Positions 35,623 through 46,049 are shown, counted from the first letter of the stretch. The stretch: DNA of 64,000 bases from Bacillus sp. F19 (GCA_023823795.1 CP085710.1:1824001-1888000), one strand, 5' to 3'. The notes: generated from the letters alone by a model not told the origin. Numbers and translations are program-made.

Positions 35623-36745
35623 AAAAAAAATCTGGATTTCAATCGGTGTCGTTTCAATCATAGCTTTGCTTGTTGGTGTAAACGTCTATCGTGCGATGAG
35701 TAAAGAAGAGGTAACGGTCAGTACAGTGAAGCTTTCACAGCAGGAAATTGCTTCAAATGTCATGGTGCCCGGTACACTAAAATTCCAAAATGAAGAGTAT
35801 ATTTATCAAGATCCTGAAAAAGGGGAAATTGCTGAAATTCTAGTAAAAGAGGGAGAGACCGTGAAAAAGGGAACTCCCCTCCTTCGCTATGAAAATGAAC
35901 AATTCTCTCTTGAAAAAGAACAAAATGCTCTATCCATTGAATCAAGCTATCTTAAAATCAATCAGCTTGAAAATCAGCTGGATGATTTAAGTGAGAAAGA
36001 AAAGGATCTATTCAAGCAAGTTGGAAAAGAGGAAGCAGAAAAAACGATCGAAGCAGAGCACGATCAGCTAAAAATGGAGCAAAAGATGGCTGATATTGAA
36101 CTTCGTCAGCTGCTGCTGCAAAAAGAGACCATAGAAAAACAGCTGAATACTCTCGAAGTGAAAAGCGACATGGCAGGCACTGTTATTACAATCGATGAAA
36201 ATCCCGAACTGGCTTCAGAACAGGGCGGCATGAAAGCAGTTATACATATTGCAAAAACAGATCAATTTATTGTCAGCGGCGTGCTGTCAGAATATGATTC
36301 TTTAAAAGTGGCAGAAGGACAGCCTGTAACCTTAAGTTCTGATGTTGTGCCAGATGCTGAGTGGAAGGGAAAAGTGAGCAAAATCGGACTGCTTCCTGAA
36401 GCTTCATCAAGTACAATGGGAACGGAAAATGCGGCCGTACAATATCCGGTTGAGGTAGTCATTGAAGGCAGCGAAATGAAGGCAAAACCCGGCTTTAAGC
36501 TGATCATGGAAATTGAAACTGAAAAGCGCAATGTTCAGACGGTGCCTTTAGATGCTGTAAAACAGGATGGCGAGGACTATTTTGTCTATACAGTTGAAGA
36601 CGGAAAAACAAAGAAAAAGACCATTGAAATTGGAACGGCTTCTTCCGAATATATGGAAGTGAAAGAGGGCTTAACAGAGGATGATGCCATCGTTTCAAAG
36701 CCGAAAGATGATCTTCTCAGCGGGACGGAAGTGACGGTAAAATGA
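35597..36745 (+). CDS. yknX: YknX, membrane-fusion (HlyD-like) subunit of the YknWXYZ pump
   Basis: A 382-residue periplasmic-adaptor-like protein: one N-terminal TM helix (KIWISIGVVSIIALLVGVNVY), lipoyl/barrel-sandwich halves (GEIAEILVKEGETVKKGTPLLRY), a long coiled coil with Gln/Glu/Lys repeats (about 100-190) and a beta-barrel domain. The start is uncertain. The expected ATG at 35619, overlapping the yknW stop as ATGA, is followed by nine A's and so is out of frame; only TTG 35597 keeps this frame, with its ribosome site just one base away. A one-base change in the A run would restore MKKKIWISIG. Confidence 0.88.
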   Translation: MKGSSLQHEKKIWISIGVVSIIALLVGVNVYRAMSKEEVTVSTVKLSQQEIASNVMVPGTLKFQNEEYIYQDPEKGEIAEILVKEGETVKKGTPLLRYENEQFSLEKEQNALSIESSYLKINQLENQLDDLSEKEKDLFKQVGKEEAEKTIEAEHDQLKMEQKMADIELRQLLLQKETIEKQLNTLEVKSDMAGTVITIDENPELASEQGGMKAVIHIAKTDQFIVSGVLSEYDSLKVAEGQPVTLSSDVVPDAEWKGKVSKIGLLPEASSSTMGTENAAVQYPVEVVIEGSEMKAKPGFKLIMEIETEKRNVQTVPLDAVKQDGEDYFVYTVEDGKTKKKTIEIGTASSEYMEVKEGLTEDDAIVSKPKDDLLSGTEVTVK

Positions 36746-37428
36746 TCCAGCTTTCCGGCATTACGAAAAGCTACAAGGTCGGAAAAGAATCATTCGACGT
36801 ATTAAAAGATATCCATCTAACCATTGAAGAAGGTGAATTCATTTCTATCATGGGGCCATCCGGTTCAGGTAAATCGACGCTAATGAATATTATCGGCTGT
36901 CTGGACCGGCCGACAACAGGCCACTATTTTCTGGACGGGTTAGATGTAGCCGCATATCAGGACACAGATCTTGCAAAAGTGAGGAACCTCTCCATCGGCT
37001 TTGTGTTTCAGCAGTTTCAGCTGCTGCCTAGACTTACGGCCTTGAAAAATGCAGAGCTTCCAATGGTGTATGCAGGTGTAAAGAAAAAAGAACGGGAAGA
37101 GCGGGCGATGCTGGCATTGGAGAAAGTTGGGCTTGCAGACCGCATGAATCATCTCCCTAATGAGCTTTCAGGCGGACAAAAACAGCGTGTAGCCATAGCC
37201 CGTTCCATCGTGAACAAACCCCGGCTTATACTTGCAGATGAGCCGACAGGTGCTCTAGATACAAAGACAAGCGTTTCCATTATGGAGCAATTTGCGGCTC
37301 TTAATCTTGAGGGGACAACGGTCATCATTGTTACTCATGAACAGGAAGTAGCGGACTACACGAAGCGTATAATCATGGTAAGAGACGGGGAAGTTCAGTC
37401 TCACGGGGCAGAAAGGAGAAACGCATGA
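36742..37428 (+). CDS. yknY: YknY, MacB-type ABC ATPase
   Basis: A 228-residue ATPase: Walker A MGPSGSGKSTLMNIIG, Q-loop FVFQQFQLLPRLTALKN, signature LSGGQKQRVAIARSIV, Walker B LILADEPTGALD, H-loop IIVTHEQEVA. ATGA overlap with yknX at its start and with yknZ at its end shows tight coupling. It powers the YknZ permease in the MacAB-like toxin-protection pump. Confidence 0.94.
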   Translation: MIQLSGITKSYKVGKESFDVLKDIHLTIEEGEFISIMGPSGSGKSTLMNIIGCLDRPTTGHYFLDGLDVAAYQDTDLAKVRNLSIGFVFQQFQLLPRLTALKNAELPMVYAGVKKKEREERAMLALEKVGLADRMNHLPNELSGGQKQRVAIARSIVNKPRLILADEPTGALDTKTSVSIMEQFAALNLEGTTVIIVTHEQEVADYTKRIIMVRDGEVQSHGAERRNA

Positions 37429-38618
37429 GCATGATAGAAAACCTGCGAATGGCGTTCGCTTCTGTCCATGCTCATAAGCTCAGATCCATTTTAACCATGC
37501 TTGGAATTATTATTGGTGTTGCATCTGTTATACTTGTCGTTGCAATCGGACAGGGCGGAGAGCAAATGCTGAAATCACAATTTACCGGCACGAGCAACAC
37601 GATTGAGGTGTTTTACCAGCCCAGTGAAGAAGAAATGCAGTCCAATCCCAATGCTTATATGGAATCAGCATTTACGCAGTCTGATATTGAAGATTTATCC
37701 GAAATCCCTGAAGTCTCTAAAGTAGTGGCCTCAAGCACTGAATTCATGCAAGCTCGGTACAGGGAAGATACGGCGGATACGTCCATTTTCGGCATTAATC
37801 AGGCTTACATTGAGGTAAACGAACTGAAAATTGAGTCTGGCAGAAACCTTGTTGAAGGTGATTTTATCAGCGGGCGCCGTGTAGGCGTTATCAGTCAGGA
37901 GACAAAGAAAGAGCTATTTAAAGAGACGAATCCTTTGGGAGAAGTGATCTGGGTAAGCGGGCAGCCGTTTGAAATTATCGGTGTGCTTGAAAAGCCGACT
38001 GGTCTTTTCTCTTTTGGTTCGATGGAAATTTACCTTCCTTCCAATACGTATCGTGCTTCATTCGGCAAATCTGATTTTAATCAGGTAACGCTTCAGGCGG
38101 AAAGCGCTGAAAAGCTTCAGGAGGCAGGAAAAAAAGCAACCGCTCTATTGAATCAAAAGCATGAGAAAGAGGATGAGTATCAAGTCTTTAATATGGAAGA
38201 AATCGCTGAAGGAATTGGTCAGGTGACAAGAATTATGACATTAATCATCGGATCAATCGCAGGGATTTCACTCTTTGTCGGCGGCATCGGTGTCATGAAT
38301 ATTATGCTTGTATCCGTCACAGAAAGAACCCGCGAAATCGGCATCAGAAAAGCGCTTGGTGCGACAAAAAGACAAATACTCACTCAGTTTTTAATTGAGT
38401 CCATCACCCTTACACTCATCGGTGGAATCATCGGCATCCTGCTAGGGGCTGGAGGGGCGTCACTCGTCTCCGTTTTTGCAGGATGGCCTTCACTCGTTTC
38501 GTGGCAGGTTGTACTCGGCGGACTTGCATTCTCCATGATCATCGGCGTCATCTTTGGCATGCTGCCTGCAAACAAAGCAGCACGGCTTGATCCGATTGAT
38601 TCTCTAAGGTACGAATAG
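37425..38618 (+). CDS. yknZ: YknZ, MacB-type permease (FtsX-like)
   Basis: A 397-residue MacB-type permease. One N-terminal TM helix (LRSILTMLGIIIGVASVILVVAIG) is followed by a large extracellular MacB_PCD domain (about 45-255). Three C-terminal TM helices lie in the FtsX domain with MNIMLVSVTERTREIGIRKALGATKRQI. ATG 37425 overlaps the yknY stop. The final gene of the SigW operon; a terminator follows. Confidence 0.94.
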   Translation: MSMIENLRMAFASVHAHKLRSILTMLGIIIGVASVILVVAIGQGGEQMLKSQFTGTSNTIEVFYQPSEEEMQSNPNAYMESAFTQSDIEDLSEIPEVSKVVASSTEFMQARYREDTADTSIFGINQAYIEVNELKIESGRNLVEGDFISGRRVGVISQETKKELFKETNPLGEVIWVSGQPFEIIGVLEKPTGLFSFGSMEIYLPSNTYRASFGKSDFNQVTLQAESAEKLQEAGKKATALLNQKHEKEDEYQVFNMEEIAEGIGQVTRIMTLIIGSIAGISLFVGGIGVMNIMLVSVTERTREIGIRKALGATKRQILTQFLIESITLTLIGGIIGILLGAGGASLVSVFAGWPSLVSWQVVLGGLAFSMIIGVIFGMLPANKAARLDPIDSLRYE

Positions 38619-38621
38619 CGT

Positions 38622-38648
38622 AGCTCATCTCTTTAGATGAGCTTTTTT
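38622..38648 (+). terminator. Terminator of yknWXYZ
   Basis: AGCTCATC/GATGAGCT perfect stem, loop TCTTTA, T6 tail. Confidence 0.92.
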
Positions 38649-38901
38649 CTTTAGTAAGAGGGACTATTATTACTGACAAAGGTGCCCAAGTTCTGCGGTG
38701 TCTTTTCCCGTCGCATGAAACATGAGCTTGTGTAAGGTGTGCTGTAATTGGAAGTAATTGGATGTGTGGTCAAAAACCAGAGACAAGCGGTCAGAACAGG
38801 CGCTTCCGTATTTCTAATAAAAAAAACTCTTGCTCCATGCTGTTGATGATGGTAAAAAGGGAATAGGTATTTCATGTGCAGATGAGATTGGAATGATTTG
38901 A
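38649..38901. other. Intergenic region with a repeat-end motif
   Basis: No gene is visible. GGCGCTTCCGTATTTCT (38799-38815) resembles the GGCGGTTCCGCATTTC end motif of the dispersed repeat at 17.8 kb. Together with TCAGAAC upstream it may be a remnant of that repeat family. Confidence 0.4.
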
Positions 38902-39501
38902 ATGAAGGTAGGAAAAATTGCAGCATTTCTGGTTAAAATGATGCTGCTTGCCGTTCTTTTGCTGTTGGTTTATTCTACGGTCAGCATCTGGCATTTCGGC
39001 AATAAGCACGAATCGGTCAAAACTGATGCAGCAATTGTGCTTGGAGCTGCTGCATGGGGAGCGGATCCTTCGCCGGTATTTAAAGAACGGATCAATCACG
39101 CAATCCGGCTTTATAAAAAGGAAGATGTTGATAAGATTATCTTCACAGGCGGCAAAGCGATAAAAACAGACTTGCCTGAAGCGGTTGTCGGAAAAAACTA
39201 TGCCGTGGAGCACGGTGTGAAAGAATCCGATATTTTAATTGAGACAAGCTCAAGACTGACAAAAGATAATTTGAAATACGCATACGAAGCAGGAAAAGAA
39301 GCAGGATTGCAGTCATACACAATTGTAAGCGATCCTTATCATATGAAGCGGTCTATTCTGCTTGCAAAACAGATTGGGATGAATGTTTATTCTTCTCCTA
39401 CTACGACTTCAGCGTATCAAACTTGGGAAACGAAATTGCCTGTGTATACAAAAGAAGTGCTTTTTTATGCAGGATACCTGGTAACTTCGACATTTGAATA
39501 A
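38902..39501 (+). CDS. YdcF/SanA-like DUF218 membrane-anchored protein
   Basis: A 199-residue protein with one N-terminal TM helix (FLVKMMLLAVLLLLVYSTVSI), then a DUF218 domain: DAAIVLGAAAWGADPSPVFKERINHAI, KIIFTGGKA, and SDPYHMKRSILLAKQIG. Members act near the cell envelope; some affect vancomycin resistance, but the reaction is not established. ATG 38902 has a weak site (ATTTGA). It is convergent with lysE across a perfect palindromic terminator. Confidence 0.85.
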   Translation: MKVGKIAAFLVKMMLLAVLLLLVYSTVSIWHFGNKHESVKTDAAIVLGAAAWGADPSPVFKERINHAIRLYKKEDVDKIIFTGGKAIKTDLPEAVVGKNYAVEHGVKESDILIETSSRLTKDNLKYAYEAGKEAGLQSYTIVSDPYHMKRSILLAKQIGMNVYSSPTTTSAYQTWETKLPVYTKEVLFYAGYLVTSTFE

Positions 39502-39508
39502 AAGGAAC

Positions 39509-39548
39509 AACAAGAGGATTCATCCATGGATGAATCCTCTTGTTTTAC
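39509..39548. terminator. Perfect 36-bp palindrome: bidirectional terminator
   Basis: Two fully complementary 18-base arms (39509-39526 and 39527-39544), AACAAGAGGATTCATCCA and its reverse complement, meet without spacer. T/A runs are short. It serves the two convergent genes. Confidence 0.85.
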
Positions 39549-39583
39549 TAAGTCCTGCTGTAAAAAAAGCGCTGTTTGAGGAC

Positions 39584-40228
39584 TCACATAACTAATTCGA
39601 TCATTTGATTGAATAATTTCATACTAAAACCAAGCAAGATAATACCTGCAATAAAAGTAACCGCTTTCAGCGTTTTATCCTGAATAAAGTCACGGATAAA
39701 ATGAACAGTAATTGCGATATTCAAATTCCAGAGGGTAACCCCTCCAATAATAAGCAGACTGTAAATCAGCAGATAAAAAACGGTATGATGCGGCCCAAGA
39801 CTTGTCAGCGCAGTGCCATAAACACCAAGCCAGAACACAAAAATAAACGGGTCGCCCAGTGCTATCAAAAAGCCCGTCAAATAAGATCCTGCACTGCTTT
39901 TTTTTTCGTCTTCTTTCTTTATCATTTTTTCAGAAGACAGAGAGCGAATAATACTGTTTATGCCAAGCCTCGCTAATAGAAAACATCCGGCTGCGCTAAT
40001 AATTGCAGAAAAAAGCGTGCTTTGAAGAAACGTCACGAGTCCAAGAAATATCCCAAACATTAATAGCATATCGACCGTGATGGCGCCGATTCCAACAAGC
40101 ATCGCAGGCCAAAAACCTCCCATTATCCCCCTCTTGATCATCTCTAACTTAATCGGACCTATTGGTGCAGCTAAACTTATGCCAAGAACAATCGGCTTAA
40201 CAATAAAGAGCAGGCTTTCCATCCGCAT
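39584..40228 (-). CDS. LysE/RhtB-family amino-acid exporter
   Basis: A 214-residue protein with about six TM helices. It opens with PIVLGISLAAPIGPIKLEMIKRGIMGG, the LysE superfamily signature (usual GPxxxL..). The loop LSSEKMIKKEDEKKSSAGSYLTGFLIALGDPFIFVFWLG has the family helix-break. Probably exports a basic or neutral amino acid, or a related metabolite. Start at 40228 after AAAGGCGGATGA. Convergent with ydcF. Confidence 0.88.
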   Translation of the reverse strand: MRMESLLFIVKPIVLGISLAAPIGPIKLEMIKRGIMGGFWPAMLVGIGAITVDMLLMFGIFLGLVTFLQSTLFSAIISAAGCFLLARLGINSIIRSLSSEKMIKKEDEKKSSAGSYLTGFLIALGDPFIFVFWLGVYGTALTSLGPHHTVFYLLIYSLLIIGGVTLWNLNIAITVHFIRDFIQDKTLKAVTFIAGIILLGFSMKLFNQMIELVM

Positions 40229-40436
40229 TCATCCGCCTTTCGATTCCCTGTCCATTAAGTGTATTCAGGCAGGGTGCTTTTATTGTTCATAAATTCTTCA
40301 GCTGCATAATAAATAGTAAAATTAAATGGCTTGAATGTATAAAAAAGACGTGTAATTATATCTTTTTTAAAAGGGTTTTGAATCGTCTGCGCCTAACTAC
40401 TTAAGGAGAAAAATTTCAGGCAAACGGGGGATCAAT

Positions 40437-40988
40437 ATGAATAATAAACATAAGTCACACTCTTTACTGGAATGGGGAAAGGCTATCTTGCTTGCTGCTT
40501 GCCTGGCTTTTATCATCCGTCTTTTTCTCTTTGAGCCATATTTAGTAGAGGGATCTTCAATGGACCCGACCCTTCATGACGGTGAACGCCTGTTTGTAAA
40601 CAAATCAAGCTTTATGATCGGGGATGTGAACCGGGGAGATATCGTCATCATTGATGGCGAGGAAAAGGATGTTCATTATGTGAAACGGGTTATTGGCCTG
40701 CCTGGAGAGAAAGTGGAGGTTAAAGATCACAAGGTTATAATAAATGGCAAGCTGCTTGAAGAACCGTATTTGCTTCCAAATGAAAAGAAGGCGAAAAAAC
40801 TCGGACAGTATCTGATGTATGACTTTGATGCCATTACTGTTCCTGATCATGAAGTTTTTGTTATGGGAGATAACCGCACCAACAGTATGGATTCAAGAAA
40901 CGGTCTTGGCAGCATCGCGAAAGATCGCATTGCAGGCAGGGCAGAATTTGTGTTCTTTCCATTTGAAAAGATAAGAAAAACAAAATAA
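40437..40988 (+). CDS. sipT: Type I signal peptidase (SipT/SipS class)
   Basis: A 183-residue P-type signal peptidase with one N-terminal TM helix (ILLAACLAFIIRLFLF). Catalytic Ser41 lies in VEGSSMDPTLHDGERL and Lys83 in YVKRVIGLPGEKV; VFVMGDNRTNSMDSR completes box E. It cleaves signal peptides of secreted preproteins outside the membrane. Position upstream of ykpA matches sipT in B. subtilis. ATG 40437 is weakly preceded by AAACGGGGGATC. Confidence 0.92.
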   Translation: MNNKHKSHSLLEWGKAILLAACLAFIIRLFLFEPYLVEGSSMDPTLHDGERLFVNKSSFMIGDVNRGDIVIIDGEEKDVHYVKRVIGLPGEKVEVKDHKVIINGKLLEEPYLLPNEKKAKKLGQYLMYDFDAITVPDHEVFVMGDNRTNSMDSRNGLGSIAKDRIAGRAEFVFFPFEKIRKTK

Positions 40989-41056
40989 TCTAGAGATGTA
41001 ACGAAATGGAAAACACTCTCGTCTAATCGTTTATATAAAAGGGGAGTGTGTTGATC

Positions 41057-41995
41057 ATGAAAAAGTCTGGAACTATTATCGTTATCCTATTACTTACATT
41101 TTTTAGTGCAGCTTGCAGCAATTCAGAAAGCAAGTCAGATAAAAGTGCGGACAGCTCAGGCGGAGAATCAGCCAAAGAAATAGCAGACTCTGATATGACA
41201 ATGAACTCAGAAGGTGAGCACGCTGACAAAGCAGAAATTTTTTCACCTGAAAACAAAGCTGTACCGTCTGCACCTGATAACCGCAAAGTTATTTACACAG
41301 CTGATCTGTATATTCGAGTGAAAAACTTTAATCAGGCTGTATCAGCTTTTCAAGATACGATTGCCTCACTAGGCGGGTATGTCATTGAATCAAATACATA
41401 TTCAAGTGAGGATGAAATGCCAAAAGAGGGGTCATTAACAGTCAAAGTCCCTGAGGATAAATTCCAGAGCTTCTTAAAAACCGTTGAAAAAGGAAGCGTA
41501 AAAGTGAATCAGCAAACAGTCACAGGCCAGGATGTTACAGAGGAATACGTCGATCTTGAATCAAGGCTGAAAGCAAAAAAGGCCGTTGAAGAAAGACTTT
41601 TAAGCTTTATGAAAGATGCTCAAAAAACAGAGGATCTGCTGAAAATCTCCTCGGATTTAAGTGCAGTACAAGAGGAGATGGAACAGATAACAGGCAGAAT
41701 CAATTACTTGAAAAACCAAACTTCTTTCGCAACGATCACGATGCAGATTTCTGAGGATAAGATTTCTGTGCCCGGACTTGAAAACGAAGAATTGAATACG
41801 TGGGAGAAAACGAAAAAACAGTTCATGGAAAGCCTGAACTCTCTGCTTGCGGCAGGTTCTGCCCTGATTGTCTTCACAGCAGGAAATATTCCTGTGCTGC
41901 TCGTCCTATTTTTAATCTGTTCTGCAGTGTGGCTTGGAATTAAGAAATACAGGAATAAAGGCAATTCAGCGCCTCCAACTGATATGGGAGAATAA
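41057..41995 (+). CDS. DUF4349 lipoprotein
   Basis: A 312-residue lipoprotein. The signal peptide KKSGTIIVILLLTFFSAAC ends in a lipobox with Cys20. A Ser/Asp-rich linker follows, then DUF4349 (RKVIYTADLYIRVKNFNQAVSAFQDTI, VNQQTVTGQDVTEEYVDLESRLKAKKAVEERLLSF) with a coiled coil, and a C-terminal TM helix near 270-290 (LAAGSALIVFTAGNIPVLLVLFLI). The role is unknown; domain members act at the envelope. ATG 41057 is selected for its signal peptide; GGGGAG lies upstream. Confidence 0.85.
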   Translation: MKKSGTIIVILLLTFFSAACSNSESKSDKSADSSGGESAKEIADSDMTMNSEGEHADKAEIFSPENKAVPSAPDNRKVIYTADLYIRVKNFNQAVSAFQDTIASLGGYVIESNTYSSEDEMPKEGSLTVKVPEDKFQSFLKTVEKGSVKVNQQTVTGQDVTEEYVDLESRLKAKKAVEERLLSFMKDAQKTEDLLKISSDLSAVQEEMEQITGRINYLKNQTSFATITMQISEDKISVPGLENEELNTWEKTKKQFMESLNSLLAAGSALIVFTAGNIPVLLVLFLICSAVWLGIKKYRNKGNSAPPTDMGE

Positions 41996-42082
41996 CCCCT
42001 GGCTTTCTTTTTTCCATGATTGGGAAAAAGAGATAAAGGCGGGATGTAGAGCTGATTGCTTACTTGTGAAGTAAGCGCCGCA

Positions 42083-42267
42083 ATGAATCATTTAAGAAAT
42101 GCGCTTCACTCAATGGAGCATGCGGAAAATTGCTCGGCAAATCGGTGAAATTTAAGGATGATGTGGAGTTTACCACAAGCCAGGTGAAAAGAAGATTCAT
42201 TTCAGATCAGCATCACGGACCGGATATTATGATTTTGGCGTCAATCGTAAGCGCATGGAAGGAATAA
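42083..42267 (+). pseudogene. Remnant of a small gene with a one-base deletion
   Basis: Reading from ATG 42083 gives MNHLRNALHSMEHAE. Inserting one A within the AAAA run at 42126-42129 continues it as KLLGKSVKFKDDVEFTTSQ, VKRRFISDQHHGPDIMILAS, IVSAWKE and stop TAA 42265-42267 (61 residues in all). No ribosome binding site is visible. The well-formed protein-like tail suggests a former gene. I do not recognise the family. Confidence 0.5.
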
Positions 42268-42302
42268 GAGAACGATTTACTAAAGAAACGCGCAGATTAA
42301 GA

Positions 42303-42338
42303 AAAGCAGACATCCGATGAGGAATGTCTGCTTTTTTT
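42303..42338 (+). terminator. Terminator after the remnant gene
   Basis: AAAGCAGACAT/ATGTCTGCTTT perfect 11-bp stem with a 10-nt loop and T7 tail. Confidence 0.92.
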
Positions 42339-42351
42339 AAGTAATAGGAAA

Positions 42352-42480
42352 GTTTGCGCACTTGGCGGCAAGCTCCATCGCCTAGCTCCTCGGTCAGACG
42401 GCTCCGCCAAAATAGTCAAACCCGGACTTTTCAGTCGGATCCTTAACTGCATTTCGGAGCTGAACAAGGCGTTTGCGCTA
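42352..42480. repeat. Dispersed intergenic repeat, copy A
   Basis: The 129-bp element shares blocks with 17830-17975: AGCTCC...CGCC...CTCCTCGGTCAGACGGCTCCG, CTTTTCAGTCGGATCCTTA, GGAGCTGAACAAGGCG. Imperfect terminal inverted repeats can be drawn: GCGCACTTGGCGGCAAGCTCC at the left, and the reverse complement of GGAGCTGAACAAGGCGTTTG at the right. No coding capacity, about 130 bp, MITE-like. Similar elements are, from memory, common in Bacillus genomes. Confidence 0.8.
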
Positions 42481-42482
42481 TT

Positions 42483-42743
42483 CTATGTGTATATTAATGT
42501 CAGAACAAGCATCGTGACAATTACTGCACCGATAATTCCGAGTATTGATTTTAGAAAGGATACCTTAGCATCTATTTTTCCATATCGGGTTAAGATTTTT
42601 TTGCTGAAGTAGTGGACGATGAGATAAATGACGAGCAGGCCGATGAAAAAAGTGACATTGCTCGTCTGAAACCCTGTAAAAGCAAGGAACAATCCGGTAA
42701 ATAGAATATAAAGAGAGTATTCTAGGAGTGTAAGTAATTTCAT
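42483..42743 (-). CDS. Small membrane protein, YkoA position
   Basis: An 86-residue protein with about three TM helices (LEYSLYILFTGLFLAFTG, FFIGLLVIYLIVHYF, FLKSILGIIGAVIVTMLVLTLIY). ATG 42743 has GGAGGTTATCCC upstream. It sits between sipT and ykpA, where B. subtilis has the similarly sized ykoA, but sequence recall is not enough to use that symbol. Function unknown. Its stop lies right by the dispersed repeat. Confidence 0.75.
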   Translation of the reverse strand: MKLLTLLEYSLYILFTGLFLAFTGFQTSNVTFFIGLLVIYLIVHYFSKKILTRYGKIDAKVSFLKSILGIIGAVIVTMLVLTLIYT

Positions 42744-42903
42744 ATGGGATAACCTCCGGGATGTAATACACATTATCCTACCATAAAAAAGTACCCTTCA
42801 AAACGTTTTGAATGTGAACATTAGATGGACTTTGCGGAAATGCCCGGAATATTTTTGCGGCAAATCTGCAATTATTATTTTTTTTCGCCAGTTCGTGTTA
42901 TAA

Positions 42904-44559
<1,656 letters not shown>

Positions 44560-44682
44560 AAAAGCGAAGCCGGCGGTTTAGCCCAGGCATGGCAGATTTG
44601 TTCTGACCGAGGGAATAAGAGGCGGAGCTATAAAGCATAAAAATAGTGACTTCACCTGTTTACTTCAGGGAGTTTGATAAGG

Positions 44683-44727
44683 ATCCGGCAGTATAGGTGC
44701 TTAGCACCTTGGCTGCCGGATTTTTTT
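44683..44727 (+). terminator. Branched terminator after ykpA
   Basis: Outer stem ATCCGGCAG/CTGCCGGAT encloses GGTGCTTAGCACC, an inner dyad; T7 follows. It lies about 120 bases after ykpA and would also end any readthrough. Confidence 0.88.
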
Positions 44728-44795
44728 GATCTGGGAGTTTGGTGTTGAAGCAGGATGATTCAGGAAAGCGCATCATTCTAGTGATCACCGTTGGC

Positions 44796-44990
44796 CAATT
44801 TAGCGGAAATCTTATCTTTATTAGCTGAAATTCTATTCTTTATCGCCGATTAAGTAAAATAATTAGCCGTATTTTCCATTTTTATAGCGAAACGATTTTT
44901 TTATTTAGCTAGTTGCTATCTGCAGTCTTTCTTAAAAAGCCAAAATGATCTTTTTCTAGCTGAATTTAGACTGATCTAGCACAAATCAAA
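44796..44990. repeat. Degenerate short-repeat region
   Basis: Seven or eight imperfect units of about 20-24 bases share TTAGC-GAAAT with T-rich ends (AATTTAGCGGAAATCTTATC, ATTAGCTGAAATTC, AATTAGCCGTATTTTCC, ATAGCGAAACG, TTAGCTAGTTGC). Too diverged for a firm period. The gap 44560-45130 otherwise holds terminators only. Confidence 0.45.
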
Positions 44991-44992
44991 AA

Positions 44993-45017
44993 CCGCCAAT
45001 CGGCGGATTTTATTTTT
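44993..45017 (+). terminator. Hairpin with T-rich tail
   Basis: CCGCC/GGCGG stem, loop AATC, then ATTTTATTTTT. Confidence 0.65.
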
Positions 45018-45048
45018 CCTCTATCCAGCTGTCAAGATGTATAAGAAG

Positions 45049-45077
45049 AAATCCTGCTTTTTTGAGCAGGATTTTTT
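45049..45077 (+). terminator. Second hairpin with T tract upstream of ykpB
   Basis: AAATCCTGCT/AGCAGGATTT, loop of T residues, then TTTTTT. It lies about 55 bases before ykpB, so it could attenuate ykpB or close upstream transcription. Confidence 0.7.
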
Positions 45078-45130
45078 GTTTTTTCTCAATGGATTCTATA
45101 AACTTATGATGTAGGGAAGGGGATGGAAAA

Positions 45131-46045
45131 GTGAAAGTGTTAGTTGTTGGAGCAGGAGCGGTTGGCGGATATTTTGGTGCTCGTCTCACAGAAAAAGGGG
45201 AAGATGTCACATTTTTAGTCAGAGAAAAAAGGGCACATTTGCTGAATGAGCATGGATTGCAAGTTAAAAGCATACACGGAGACTATCACTTTCATGCTAA
45301 AACATTGCTTGCAGGAGAAAAAAGGGAAGCATTTGATCTCATTCTGTTATCTGTGAAAGCTTATCATCTGGAAAAGGTCATGGAAGAATTAATTCCATTT
45401 ACGGGAAATCAAACACTCATTATGCCGCTGCTGAATGGAATCGCTCACTTAGACATGCTGCAGGAGAGGTTTTCAAAAGATCGTGTTATCGGCGGTTTAT
45501 GTTTTATTGAATCGACAGTAGATCAGGAAGGTGCGATCGTGCAGACCAGTCCGATCCATGAACTTGTCTACGGCGCTCTATTTGCGCAGCAGACGGAAAA
45601 AGTTGAAAAACTTAAATCATTATTTGCTTGCGCAAATGCTGAAATTCGAAATAGTGACAGGATTCTTGCTGATATGTGGCATAAATATATGTTTATTTCA
45701 GGATTGTCTGGTGTAACCACTCTGTTCCGGTCACCAATCGGGCCTATTCGCGAAAATGCATTCGGCTTGAATGTTATTGAGAAACTCTTTTATGAAATCG
45801 GATCGATTATGCGTGCTGAAGGTGCGCCAATTTCTGACGGCATTGAAGATATTCAGCTTAAAAAAATACATAACATGACAGAGGGAATGAAGTCCTCCAT
45901 GCAAAGGGATATGGAGAAGCTGACAGAAGTTGAAGCGGATCATTTGCAGGGGTACCTTTTGAAGCTTGCCATTAAACACAAAATAGATGCGCCGATTTTA
46001 TCCATGGTGTATTCAAATTTAAAGATATATGAGAAAAATCGCTAA
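45131..46045 (+). CDS. ykpB: Ketopantoate reductase family protein YkpB
   Basis: A 304-residue 2-dehydropantoate 2-reductase homologue. Rossmann motif VLVVGAGAVGGYFGARLTEKG, then LILLSVKAYHL, LPLLNGIAHLD-type (here MPLLNGIAHLDML) and the C-terminal substrate domain (DMWHKYMFISGLSG). NADPH-dependent; may support pantothenate synthesis or reduce a related keto acid. GTG 45131 follows AGGGGATGG. Synteny ykpA-ykpB as in B. subtilis. Confidence 0.9.
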   Translation: MKVLVVGAGAVGGYFGARLTEKGEDVTFLVREKRAHLLNEHGLQVKSIHGDYHFHAKTLLAGEKREAFDLILLSVKAYHLEKVMEELIPFTGNQTLIMPLLNGIAHLDMLQERFSKDRVIGGLCFIESTVDQEGAIVQTSPIHELVYGALFAQQTEKVEKLKSLFACANAEIRNSDRILADMWHKYMFISGLSGVTTLFRSPIGPIRENAFGLNVIEKLFYEIGSIMRAEGAPISDGIEDIQLKKIHNMTEGMKSSMQRDMEKLTEVEADHLQGYLLKLAIKHKIDAPILSMVYSNLKIYEKNR

Positions 46046-46049
46046 AAAG

